Source of the DNA: Geosiphon pyriformis
Lineage: Eukaryota; Glomeromycota; Glomeromycetes; Archaeosporales; Geosiphonaceae
Assembly (NCBI GenBank): GCA_016748015.1
Contig: JAAOMT010000450.1
Coordinates: forward strand, 56,108 to 73,367
Direction: 5' to 3'
Length of the DNA: 17,260 nucleotides
The position numbers and the translations under genes were made by a program. Below the pieces are notes generated by a model, which made no database searches, was not told the DNA's origin, and was given only the letters and a program-made list of their open reading frames with translations. Positions 8,181 through 17,260 of the stretch are shown here, piece by piece (the stretch's first letter is position 1; the number at the start of each line of letters is the position of its first letter).

Positions 8181-9811
8181 GAAAAAAAAACTTCTTAGCA
8201 CTTAATAAAACTTTTAGTGCTTGCTGTATTCCATACTAGTATACTTTTTACTAGAATAACTTGATGTTATTCTATCTTCATATAAGTTTTTATTCTATAG
8301 ATATCTATAGTCAATGCTTGGAAAAAAACTTCTTAACATCTAATAGGACATTTTAATACTTGCTGTGTTTTATGCTAAAGTACTTTTTAGCAAAATAACT
8401 CTATGTTATTCTACTCTTATATAAGTTTTTATTCTATAAATACTTATGACCAATGCTTAAAAAGAGACTTTTTAGCATCTAATAAGATGTTTTAATACTT
8501 GTTGTATTTTATATTAGTGTATTTTTTACCAAAACAATTCAATGTTATTCTACTATTATATAAGTTTCTATTTTATGAATATTTATGACTGATGCTTAGA
8601 AAAAAACTTCTTAGTGCCTAATAGCACTTACTGTATTTTATGCTAAAACTTTTTTTATCAAAATAATTTGATGTTATCTTATTCCATATAAGTTTCTATT
8701 TTATAGATATCTATGGCCAATACTTGAAAAAAAATTTGTTAAAATCTGACAGAATGTTTGAGTACTTGCTGTATTCTATGTTAAAGTGCTTTTTACCAGA
8801 ATAATTCCATGTTATTTTACTCTTATATAAGTTTTTATTCTATGAATATTTATGGCCAATACTTAGAAAAAAACTTCTTAGCACTTGATAGAACGTTTTA
8901 GTGTTTGCTATATTCTATGTTAGCATGTTTTTTATCAGAATAACTTAATATTATCTTATTATTATATAAGTATCTATTCTATAGATACCTATAATCAATG
9001 TTTAAAAAAAAATTTCTTAGCACTTAATAGTGTTTGTTGTATTTTATGCTAAAACACTCTTTACTAGAATAATTCAATATTATTCTACTCTTATACAAGT
9101 TTTTATTCTATAGATACCTATGATTAATATTTAAAAAAAAACTTATTAACATTTAACAAGACATTTGAGCACTTACTATGTTTTATATTAAAACACTCTT
9201 TATTAGAATAACTTCATGTTATCTTACTTTCATATAAGTTTTTATTCTATAAATACCTATAACCAATACTTGAAAAAAGACTTTTTAGTACCTAATAAGA
9301 CGTTTTAGTGCTTGCTGTATTCTATATTAACACACTTTTCATTAGAATAACTCAATATTATCTTATCTTTATTTAAGTTTCTATTTTATGAATACTTATA
9401 GCTGATGTTTAGAAAATAACTCTTTAATACTTGACAATACTTGCTGTATTTTATGCTAAGATGCTCTTTACCAAAATGACTCAATGTTATCTTACTTTTA
9501 TACAAGTTTCTATTTTATGAATACCTATGGCTAATGCTTGGAAAAAAACGTCTTAAAACTTGATAGTACTTGTTGTTTTTTATGTTAAGATGTTTTTTAT
9601 CAAAATAATTCTATATTATCCTATCTTTATACAAGTTTTTATTCTATGGATATCTATAGTTAATGTTTGGAAAAAGACTCATTAGTCTCTTATAGAATGT
9701 TTTAATGCTTGCTGTATTTTTATGCTAATACACTCAATATCAGAATAATTCAATGTTATTCTGTATCCATATAAATTTTTATATTTTGTTTATTATCTAT
9801 GACCAGTGCTC
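8181..9811 (+). repeat. satellite array: 12 monomers of about 139 bp
   Basis: Monomers begin at GAAAAAAACTTCTTAG or variants: 8181, 8321, 8460, 8599, 8726, 8866, 9004, 9133, 9272, 9412, 9541 and 9670. Eight are 138-142 bp; four (starting 8599, 9004, 9412, 9541) are 127-129 bp because about 10-12 bases are missing after the first 25. A typical unit contains GAAAAAAACTTCTTAGCAC, then TTTTAGTGCTTGCTGTATT, then CAGAATAACTCAATGTTATT, then TATATAAGTTTTTATTCTAT and GATACCTATGACCAATGCTT. Monomers 1-6 match monomers 7-12 in order, giving a higher-order period of about 812 bp. The array is non-coding. A centromeric or heterochromatic role is possible but not shown. Confidence 0.9.
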
Positions 9812-10140
9812 GAAAAGTAATTCTAATAATTTTGTTTTTCAATTTTTATTAATTATAATTAAAGCCCCACTAATTTAAAAATTTTGTGTGATTTTTAATC
9901 AATTGGAAAACCAAATATACAATACTTTTATAAAAACTGCTTTTGGAAATTGATCATATAAATCTCTTTTTTGACCACTTATAATCAATGCTTGGAAAGT
10001 AATTCTAATAATTTTGTTTGTTATTCTTTTGTTAATTACAATTTATGCTTTACTAACTTTAAAATCTTATGTAATTTTTAATCAATTAGAAAACCAAATA
10101 TACATTACTTCTATGAGAATTGTCTTTAAGAATTTACTAC
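9794..10140 (+). repeat. two-copy 182-bp tandem repeat at satellite edge
   Basis: The segment GGAAAGTAATTCTAATAATT and its flanks occurs at 9812 and again at 9994. Later parts also match (TTTTTAATCAATTGGAAAAC at 9892 and its near copy at 10075; CCAAATATACA). Each copy starts with a piece like the monomer tail (GACCAGTGCT; TATAATCAATGCTTGG), so these units grew from, or were inserted into, the end of the 139-bp satellite. Confidence 0.75.
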
Positions 10141-10500
10141 AAGTACTAAATAGAAGTTTTTATTTTTCTGATACAAACTGTTAAATTATGAGGAAGTATT
10201 AGACCCACTATTATTAAAAGTACAATTATAATAGAAACCAAAATATTGTTTGTCATATATGAGTTAAAATATGTATAGGTTTTTTTAATTAATTATTAAT
10301 TTATTTTATTAACTAATTTAAACTGTTAAGTGCTTTATTAATTAATCAAGTAGCTGTAATCTATAAAAAATTTTCAATATAAATTGAATAAATACTAATA
10401 ATAATGCTAATTGATAAGTTTCTTATTGATTATTATAAAATTTCGAAAATCTTATATTTTGATGATATATCTGTTTAAACTCTTGTCAAATTGCACTTTA
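10141..10500. other. AT-rich spacer; possible upstream part of TLDc relic
   Basis: No clear gene. From about 10440 weak coding-like pieces (for example DDISV) may belong to the linker upstream of the TLDc relic. I could not find a BTB domain here. Confidence 0.35.
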
Positions 10501-11131
10501 TTGATAGTATTTACAGATTATTAACATAATTTAAATACATTTGCAAGAATCTTACCTAAAACTCTATATAAAGATTTTTAATATTATTATCTTGTATTAG
10601 GTAGTTATTAAAAGTCTGTAAACATTCAGCTATTATAATTAAATATTAATTCAAAGTCTCTTCAATTGTATAATATAAAGCAACTAGATAATTAAATTCA
10701 AAAAAAAGCCAAAAATATTTTTTTTGGATATTAACTTAGAAATAAGTTTAAATTATTACTTTAATGCAGTCAAAACAGATTCACTCCAGCTGATTTTCAT
10801 AAATTATGTAATAATAAAGAAGTAATAGTAAGCAGAATTAAAGTAAAAAGAACTGGCCAACTTATTGGCAGATATAATCTACAATTGTAAGACTTTAGAG
10901 ATATTTGGTTGAATAGAAAAAGAAGTTTTTCTTAGAGATGGCAAAGCTAAAAATGTTAAACTTAGCAATTTTGTTAGTAAAAATAGATCTTATAATAAAC
11001 AAGACTGTAAACTCTCTTTTGGAGAAATATTTTATTGTCTGGCAGATTTTAAAATTCTTTCAAAGTGCTGTTGTTTAGGAAAACAGATTATAAGCCTGTC
11101 ATATTGCTTGGTTCAGGATATCAGGAGGTGA
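10501..11131 (+). pseudogene. TLDc-domain protein (BTB-TLDc type), decayed
   Basis: One frame runs from 10510 to about 10930 with recognisable family sequence interrupted by stops. FARILPKTLYKDF (10540-10578) fits the linker before TLDc (usual form PYKKILPKELYEDL). NKFKLLL, stop, CSQNRFTPADFHKLCNNK (10741-10818) and IKVKRTGQLIGRYN (10837-10878) fit the TLDc pattern FKLLLRGSRDGFTPxxFHxLCDNK...IKVKGTGxhhGGYNP. In-frame stops lie at 10522, 10579, 10609, 10636, 10693, 10732, 10762, 10888 and 10933. After a frameshift near 10925, the next frame continues DGKAKNVKLSNFVSKN and CKLSFGEI, matching SLGDGKxxxxxKLSRV...GPSFG, and ends at TGA 11129-11131. TLDc domains are linked to oxidative-stress proteins; BTB-TLDc genes are massively expanded in Rhizophagus, where their function is unknown. 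This copy cannot make a protein. Confidence 0.8.
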
Positions 11132-11672
11132 ATTTTTTTGCCAAGAAGTATAAATTTTTTATATCAAAAATAGATAAATTTAATTTTATTTAATTCAATC
11201 ATTTTCAAGAAGTAATATTTTATTCTAGAAATTTTTATTGGCAGAATATTCTATAGTCTACTTTATGCCAAATAATAAAGTTATAATATATAATTGTTTC
11301 ACTTTGCTAATTAAAATAAAAAATATTAAATAATGTTTGGTTTTTTACAGACAGGGAAATAAAAATACATCAAAATCAATATTCAATAAGATAACTTTGA
11401 ATAAAAAAATGTTTTCTATGCAGTATTTTTTAAAATAGAGTTTTTTTTTCTAATAAGCTCGAAATACCTAATTTTGTTTTATTATTTTTATTGAAAATTA
11501 AATTTCCTAATATTCCAAAAAATGCAATTAAAAAATTTTTATAACTATTTGTTTTCTCAAAACTTCAATTTGCATTTCAAAAAATAAATTTTGTAATTCA
11601 AATTTAACTGGTAAATATTCTCAAAACTTGAAGGTTATTGAAAATATTGTTAATTAAAACAATTTATTTGCA
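11132..11672. other. AT-rich interval, possible intron before next relic
   Basis: No gene recognised. The right end, GTAAATATTC near 11611 to TTTATTTGCAG at 11663-11673, has the form of a small intron (GT...AG) leading into the coding-like segment, but no convincing exon was seen to its left. Confidence 0.3.
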
Positions 11673-12073
11673 GATTGGTTTTCTAAATCTGTTTATAAGT
11701 TTGGTCAGGTTAATGTTGCTGCTCTATATATCATTAATCTTGTTCAAGATTAGGTTATGGCCCACAGGGATCTGATCTGACAAAGTGTAAAAAAAAGGGT
11801 CTAATTAATGGTGCTGGTTTTGTAATTTCTGATATTAGAGATTCGGCTTTTTTGCTTAATGATATAGCAATTCATAAGATTGGTTTTGTCAAAGAAATTA
11901 ATCTGAATTTTGTTTTGTTAAAAGCTTGTTCTTAATCTCAGATTTGTGTTGGTCTCCGGGATATGGCTGGCTTGGGTAGCTTATCACATGTAATTAAGCA
12001 TGAGTCTTCATTATTACATAATACTAAAAAATATATTATAAAATTTGAATTTTTTATTAAAAAGTTAGCATAA
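11673..12073 (+). pseudogene. broken gene of unrecognised family
   Basis: The sequence is coding-like over about 130 codons with little damage. The frame starting GAT TGG at 11673 reads DWFSKSVYKFGQVNVAALYI then INLVQD and meets TAG at 11751. One missing T there moves reading to the frame LGYGPQGSDLTKCKKKG, GLINGAGFVISDIRDSAF, IHKIGFVKEINL, VLLKACS, with TAA at 11933-11935. The same frame continues SQICVGLRDMAGLGSLSHVI and runs to TAA at 12071-12073; the last 20 or so codons turn AT-rich and are probably not original. The stop at 11933 could be a former CAA (C to T). One frameshift and one stop imply a younger death than that of the TLDc relic. Gly/Asp/hydrophobic composition suggests a compact soluble domain. 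I do not recognise the family; the left end looks like a splice acceptor (TTTGCAG). Confidence 0.6.
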
Positions 12074-14204
12074 TATTAACCAAATTTAAATTAATAACAA
12101 AAAATAATTTAAATTTTAAAAATATAATATTTAATATTTAAAATAACAAAATAATGTATTATGTTAAAATTATAAACAAAAATTATTTAATAAACATAGT
12201 AAACTTATATTATATTTCAAAAAATATTTATTTAAATAAAGTTTGTAATCTTTATTGAAAAATATGTTTTATTCAAACTGTTAGAAAAGGCATCAAGGAT
12301 TTATTACTACATTTTTTCTAGTTAAATATATAATTTATGTATTTTATATTACATAAAAAAATTTATTGTTTATTTGGAAAAAATACTTGGATTCTCAAAT
12401 TTCTACTGTAAAATATGAGAATTAATTAGATAAAAAAAGTAGTGACAAATCTTTTTGGGATTCTTTGCAAATAAATTATATTAATTTTATTTATATTAAT
12501 ATCTTATTAGTCATAGTTTATATATAATAAGAAATGTAAATTAATAAGTATTTATTAATATTTTATAAAGATCAGTTTTTAAAAATGAAAATAAACAGTT
12601 TTAAATTTAAATTTCTCTATATATTTTTTACTCTATTTGTTGAAAAGTAATTTTTTAACGATGTTGAAGATAAACATAATTTTACTTATCATTACAAAAG
12701 AATAAAATTGAACTATATTCAAATATTTTCAGCTAAAATGGGCTAATACTGAAAACTTATTTTTATGTTCTGGTTAATATAGCCAAAAATTAATAATAAT
12801 TTTATTTGAAATATTTTTATTCCAGAGAGATAGAAAAAACCAGAGAAATATTAATTAAAAGATTTAATTATTAAAAAAAATGTCAAAATTTACTAATAAT
12901 TATTTGTTTTAGAAAGATAATTAACTTGAATTTCTTAGCACCTATGCATTGTAGTTATAATTTTTCTCTACTTGTAATATTTAAAATTAGAATAAAATCC
13001 AACTGTCACGATCGAAAAAGTCATAACCTCTATTATTTGAGACTTCCTAAATAAAAATATAAATAAAACTTGGTTCCCTTTCAATTTTTTAAAATAAGAT
13101 CTAATAAATTATGACATAAGTTTTTAAACATTGTAATTAATTAAAAATTATACAGTTATTTTGTTTTATTTCTAAGTTAATTAGAAAGCTATAATATTAT
13201 TTTATTTTTAAACTTTGCTTAGTCTGATTTAGAGAAAAGATCTAGTATATGTTAAAAAAAATAAAACTCTTGATTACCTGACCAGTAAGCAATCAAAGGC
13301 ATTTTTATCAAATGTAATGGAGTTGAGAAAAGAAATTAGAATCTTTAAGGTTAACTTGATTATTTAAAAAAATTATTCTATCTTGTTAATTATTTAAGCT
13401 TTTTAAAAAGTTAGATAAATATCACAATAGAAGAAAATAAAAAATAATTAAAAACAAAATTGATAGCAATTATTTTTTTCAAGCAATTGTTTTTTCGAAA
13501 AAGTATTAATAATTTATTTGTGTTATATCAAAATCCAGTTTTTTAATTGGTTATTACAATTAGAGTTCAATATTATAAATCAATTTATAATGATAATTTA
13601 TTATAGTAACAAAATTTTAATATTTTAGAATATTATAAATTAAAATATATTAGTTATAAAAATTTTTATTACTTATAATAATATTTATTAATATTTATAT
13701 AGATTAAAATTTGTTTATAATAGTTTATATATATAATATTATTGAAAAATTAATTAAAAATAAAAGTAGAGTTATTGTAATACATACATAAATTCTCTAT
13801 ATTAATATTAATTTAATGTGTTTTTTTATTAAAAAATAAAATAAAAACAAATCAAAAAATAAATTTAATTGTATACTTTCAATATTTGGCTTACATTTAA
13901 ATATAAATATGTATAAATAATGTTTCAAAAGAATAAGGTTTTCAAAACGTGTTTGTGCATAAATAAAATTGATAAGCAAATGCTTTATATTTAGTAACTT
14001 TTATTCAAAAAGCTTCTCTTAAAAGAGATTTAAAGATGAAAGTATATATATGCTAATATATTATATTTTAAAAAACCGATTTCTTCCTCAATTTTTGATT
14101 TTCATATTTTCAATAAAAGTCTTTAAATTAAAAGTTTTTTGAATATAATAAATAAAAAACTTATCATTTGTAAAAAATTCAGGTTTTGAGATTATTGAAT
14201 TTTA
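12074..14204. other. AT-rich desert, no gene seen
   Basis: Long A/T stretches with short frames only. A minus-strand 60-codon frame at 13797-13979 encodes Phe/Leu/Ile/Lys-rich sequence and looks like chance. A few patches of higher complexity (around 12930-13070) gave no recognisable protein or RNA. Confidence 0.5.
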
Positions 14205-14950
14205 TATCTTGTCATATCATAATATGCTAGCATCTTGTATCTTTTTTTTTTCATAAACAGATTTGTTTACTTTGCATTTGCTAATTTTTTTGAGATATAT
14301 ACTTTTCTATTACAAAATGCTTTCCATTAATCACATCTAAAATAGTTTTCTGGCAAATGATAACAAAATCATAAATATCTCTATTTTTAGTATAAGGGTC
14401 TTATTACAAATCTTGGGTGCTAGATATTCAATAACTCTATAAATTTTGGCTGACTGTAAATAATAATTTACCAAATACAACTTTTAAAGATTATTTATAA
14501 TAATTAAGAATTCCATGTTGTGCCTAATTTTTTTGACTAATTTATGTAAATAGACTGGCAGTAAGTTTGTTTAAGTAGATTAAATCAAGTGAATTAAATC
14601 AATTACTTATCTAAAAATATAAATATTTACCAACATTCGAACTTTCTATTATATGATTTGAAGTGGAAATTTATTTAAAATAATGCACTCAATTTTATTC
14701 AAGTCTTTAAATTAGATAGTATATTATTTGTTCTTTGTCATTTGTTGTCTATTGCCAAATCCTTATTTTTTTTAGTATCTAATATTAAAACTAAACTGAA
14801 AATGTAATCTTGATTAAGATATGATAATGATAAACACTAAACTTGTTTTGAAATTTTTTGAATGTTTAGAAGCTGTGTTTTAAGTAAACAGTTATGTTTC
14901 CAGATTCTGTGTTACAACAGAGAGTATGTATATTTACTATGTCTGGTGAT
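14205..14950 (-). pseudogene. protein kinase C-lobe (expanded fungal kinase family), decayed
   Basis: Read on the minus strand, SAKIYRVIEYLAPKICNKT (14453 down to about 14397) matches the activation-segment end SxKIYGVIPYLAPEVLxxK, with the Glu of APE replaced by Lys. After a one-base frame change, DIYDFVII (14379 down) matches DIYSFGVI, including the subdomain IX Asp. NGKHFVIEKYI follows, like the family's NGxRPxIxxxxP segment, with the WExxxGKPPF part apparently deleted. Higher up, H-Q-T then VTQNLET (14948 down to about 14894) resembles the N-lobe stretch HPNIIxxYGxTQNPET. The HRD and DFG motifs are not recognisable, so the gene is dead. Kinases of this tyrosine-kinase-like type are greatly expanded in Rhizophagus. 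The C-lobe assignment is fairly secure, the N-lobe part weaker. Confidence 0.6.
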
Positions 14951-15627
14951 TTTCTATTTTTTTTACATTATTCAGTAGTATATTAATTTTTTTTTGGATA
15001 TAAGATATGAATATCATGTTTTTAATGACTAATTCATTTGTGACAATTTATATTGTTTTCTTAAAAAAGAAAAGTTAAATTAAAGTTATAATAAATCTCA
15101 CAGTTTTAAGAGAAATGTGAATTTGATTTCTATGCTGATTGTATTTAACCATTTTAGGATAACAGAGTCAAAAAAAATGAGTTATGAAAATCTGCTTAAT
15201 ATTAGATTAGTTATAAGGATCTGCATAATAATATAAAAAATTTTCAAAAAGTACCAAGATTTCAAAAAGTAACACTTTGTTTTTAATTACTACATATTAG
15301 TTAATCTAACTCTTGTATTTTTGTTTTTTTGTTTTCGTATTTTTGTGTGAAAAACAAACATTTAATTTTTGATCTTAAAATCAACAACTTAGAAACAGTA
15401 ATATATATAAAAAGGTGTTCTCTGTCTTTAAGCAAAATTTTATCCTATATGAGGTTACTCTTATTTTTATTGACAACAAATTACCAGCATCCACCAACTA
15501 ACAAACCTAATAGCTATAATTAATATGACTAACAACTTATTATTTATGATTTACGTATTCAAAAAACACTAAAAAAATTTAAAAGGTTCATTCTCATCTT
15601 TAGTTATACTGATAAAAGTAGCAGGTC
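14951..15627. other. AT-rich interval, no gene seen
   Basis: No supported gene. A 12-base direct repeat TTTCAAAAAGTA occurs at 15242 and 15260. A plus-strand frame of 64 codons at 15329-15523 is Leu/Ile/Lys/Asn-rich and unlike any protein I know. Confidence 0.4.
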
Positions 15628-15831
15628 TCAAAGATTAAAAGCCTCTAGTTGATGAAACAATTCAGGTAAAGATGTTGACATATCTTTTTTGGTTTTACGT
15701 ATTAAGTAAGAGAGGAAGACATCCTTTACCAGAAAAAACCCCAACCTTAACTGAAAAAACTCAATCAAGCATGAAGTTTCCAACTCTTTTATATTGCTAA
15801 ATATGGTGTTCTCTAACCACTGTGTATGCAC
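15628..15831 (-). CDS. doubtful 67-codon reading frame, hypothetical
   Basis: The frame starts MHTQWLENTIFSNIKELET and contains IEFFQLRLGFFLVKDVFLSY and ends PELFHQLEAFNL. Its composition (Glu, Asp, Arg, Gln, Trp, His present) is less AT-driven than that of other frames here, and the DNA is a little richer in G/C. The start codon and first few codons lie inside the first ~70-bp tandem copy, so the true start may be elsewhere. There is no domain I recognise; it may be a fragment of a repeat-borne protein or chance. Confidence 0.25.
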   Translation of the reverse strand: MHTQWLENTIFSNIKELETSCLIEFFQLRLGFFLVKDVFLSYLIRKTKKDMSTSLPELFHQLEAFNL

Positions 15832-16025
15832 TTATTCTGCTGAATGTCTGTTTTTATTTATAGTCTATAACATGAATTGTTATACTTCTGTATATGTATC
15901 TATTTTGCCAAATGTCTGCTTTCACTTATTGTCAATGACATAAATTGTTATTTAACCTCTGTGCTTGCCATATTCTAGCTAAATGTTTGTTTCCACTTGT
16001 GGTTATTAATGTGCATCATGAGTTA
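15812..16025 (+). repeat. three tandem copies of a ~70-bp repeat
   Basis: Aligned points CTGTGTATGCA (15820), CTGTATATGTA (15888) and CTGTGCTTGCC (15959) are 68 and 71 bases apart. Each is followed by a TTCTGCT/TTTTGCC/TTCTAGC piece, then AATGTCTGTTT or close variants, then CACTTATTGTCAATGACAT-like sequence. Confidence 0.75.
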
Positions 16026-16096
16026 AACTATTTCTATCTACTATCTAGTGAAACCACAGTCAACAGAATGGACTTGGCATTGACGGATAACTACTG

Positions 16097-16537
16097 CCCA
16101 CCAATAATTCATGAATTCAAAATTCAAATAACCACTACCCACTAATAATTTACAACTCAACATTTGAATAACCACCACTCAACAAAAATGCATGAATTCA
16201 ACATTCAAATAACCATTATCTACCAATAATTTGTGATTCAACATTTGAACATAATCACCTACCAATATTTTACAACTTAACATTCAAATAACCACTGGCC
16301 ATTAAAAATGTGCAAATTTAACATTAAAATATAATCACTACTCACCAATAATTCAACTCAATATTTGATAACCATCATCCATCAAAAATGCGTGAATTCA
16401 ACATTTGAATAACAATTACCCACCAATAATTCACAACTCAACATTTGAATAACTATCATCTACCAATAATTTGTATCTCAACATTCGAATTACCATGCTC
16501 ACCAGTAATTCACAATTCAACATTCGAATAGCCAATG
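16097..16537 (+). repeat. tandem array: 11 copies of a ~40-bp repeat
   Basis: Copies begin near 16097, 16138, 16178, 16219, 16258, 16298, 16341, 16378, 16419, 16459 and 16498 (spacing 37-43). The unit reads approximately CCCACCAATAATTCACAACT followed by CAACATTCGAATAACCACTA. Three copies (16178, 16298, 16378) carry AAAAATG in place of AATAATT. A poorly matched extra copy may precede the array at about 16056. The spacing is not a multiple of three and varies, so it is not a coding repeat. Confidence 0.85.
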
Positions 16538-17260
16538 AATATGAAATAAAAATTCATGAACAATTGATCATCAAATAACTAAATTAAATTTTAGGATTAG
16601 GTGGTGAAGTATTGATAATTTTTAGTCTGTTATTTATGCTTTGCAAAAATAAAGAGTGGGAGAGGGGTAGTTTAAGATTTCTTACAAGAGTGAAAAGTAG
16701 GAGGAGGTAGCCACATTTGTCAATTATCTTTTCTATATCTATCTAGTCTATAGAAAAATTGTTCACTCGTTGCCAATTTTGATGTTATTTACTGTTTATT
16801 GTTAAGCCTATTGAAATTTAATTCAGAAATTTGAAATGATCAATATAAAATATTTAAGAAACCTAATGTATAATATACTATTGTTATTAATATATGTATT
16901 TTTAAATGATAATAGTTCAGTAATAACTTTAAAAATTGCTAATATTGGCTTAAGTCCAAGCAATAATAACTTTATTTTTAAACCACTGGTTAAATATCCT
17001 TGAAACTTTTTTTATGCAATTTCAGATTTAAATATTAAAATTTAGGCAATATTGAGCATATTTAATATACTTTTTCACTGTGTATATCGAAAACCCTCTG
17101 CTCTTGCTATCGAAATGTATTAATTTGATCAACTATGAATGAAAAATTTAGCGTTTTCAAAAAAAAACAATGAGTAAAAGTACTTGCTAAAAATCATGTT
17201 CAGTCTGGTCATTCAATACATTTTTATCGTAAATATGTGAAAATCTTGATTTATTACTTG
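16538..17260. other. no gene seen
   Basis: AT-rich DNA with one purine-rich patch (about 16650-16710, GAGTGGGAGAGGGG and AGGAGGAGG). No frame, RNA or repeat that I can support. Confidence 0.45.

Noticed and set aside
11700-11780. VMAHRDLI in one frame, resembling a kinase HRD loop
   Set aside because: The Asn, DFG and flanking kinase residues are missing, and the competing frame is far longer and more coding-like.
13797-13979. Minus-strand 60-codon frame with a hydrophobic end
   Set aside because: Its composition is that of translated A/T runs; there is no conserved pattern and no coding signal around it.
15329-15523. Plus-strand 64-codon frame
   Set aside because: Low-complexity Leu/Ile/Lys/Asn sequence, no recognisable motif, and no coding support nearby.
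15945-16145. Plus-strand 66-codon frame
   Set aside because: It lies across the last ~70-bp copy and the first ~40-bp copies, so its openness is a by-product of the repeats.
16097-16537. Regular ~40-bp repeats suggesting a CRISPR array
   Set aside because: The copies are directly adjacent with no unique spacers, diverge from each other, and the DNA is eukaryotic.
16591-16602. TTAGGATTAGG resembling telomere repeat
   Set aside because: Only two imperfect units; no array and no chromosome-end context.

Overview
The window is AT-rich eukaryotic DNA with no intact protein-coding gene that I can defend. Read on both strands and across frameshifts it is a graveyard of decayed genes, transposon relics and satellite arrays. 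The best guess for the organism is an arbuscular mycorrhizal fungus (Glomeromycotina, Rhizophagus- or Gigaspora-like). This rests on a decayed TLDc-domain gene of the type hugely expanded in those fungi, a decayed kinase C-lobe (also an expanded family there), a hAT element with GC-rich subterminal repeats, and the extreme AT content. The assignment is from remembered family features, not a search.

Left part (1-5340): a relic of a Ty1/Copia retrotransposon lies at about 408-1740 (primer-binding site, gag, zinc-knuckle, integrase and reverse-transcriptase remnants in Copia order), possibly preceded by its LTR. A 740-bp internally deleted hAT element occupies 2780-3519; it keeps the first 48 codons and the last 36 codons of a transposase on the minus strand. 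A decayed inverted repeat lies at 4616-4705 and an acidic coding-like relic at about 4960-5325.

Middle (5340-10440): very AT-rich DNA without genes, a small 34-bp tandem repeat (5515-5650), then twelve ~139-bp satellite monomers (8181-9811). The monomers form two copies of a six-monomer higher-order repeat and run into a two-copy 182-bp repeat (to about 10140).

Right part (10440-17260): a TLDc pseudogene (10501-11131, plus), a younger broken gene of unknown family (11673-12073, plus), a kinase C-lobe pseudogene (14205-14950, minus), a doubtful minus-strand reading frame (15628-15831), three ~70-bp tandem copies (15812-16025) and eleven ~40-bp tandem copies (16097-16537). The genes do not work together: they are unrelated relics, and the region looks like a repeat-rich compartment where copies of expanded families decay.
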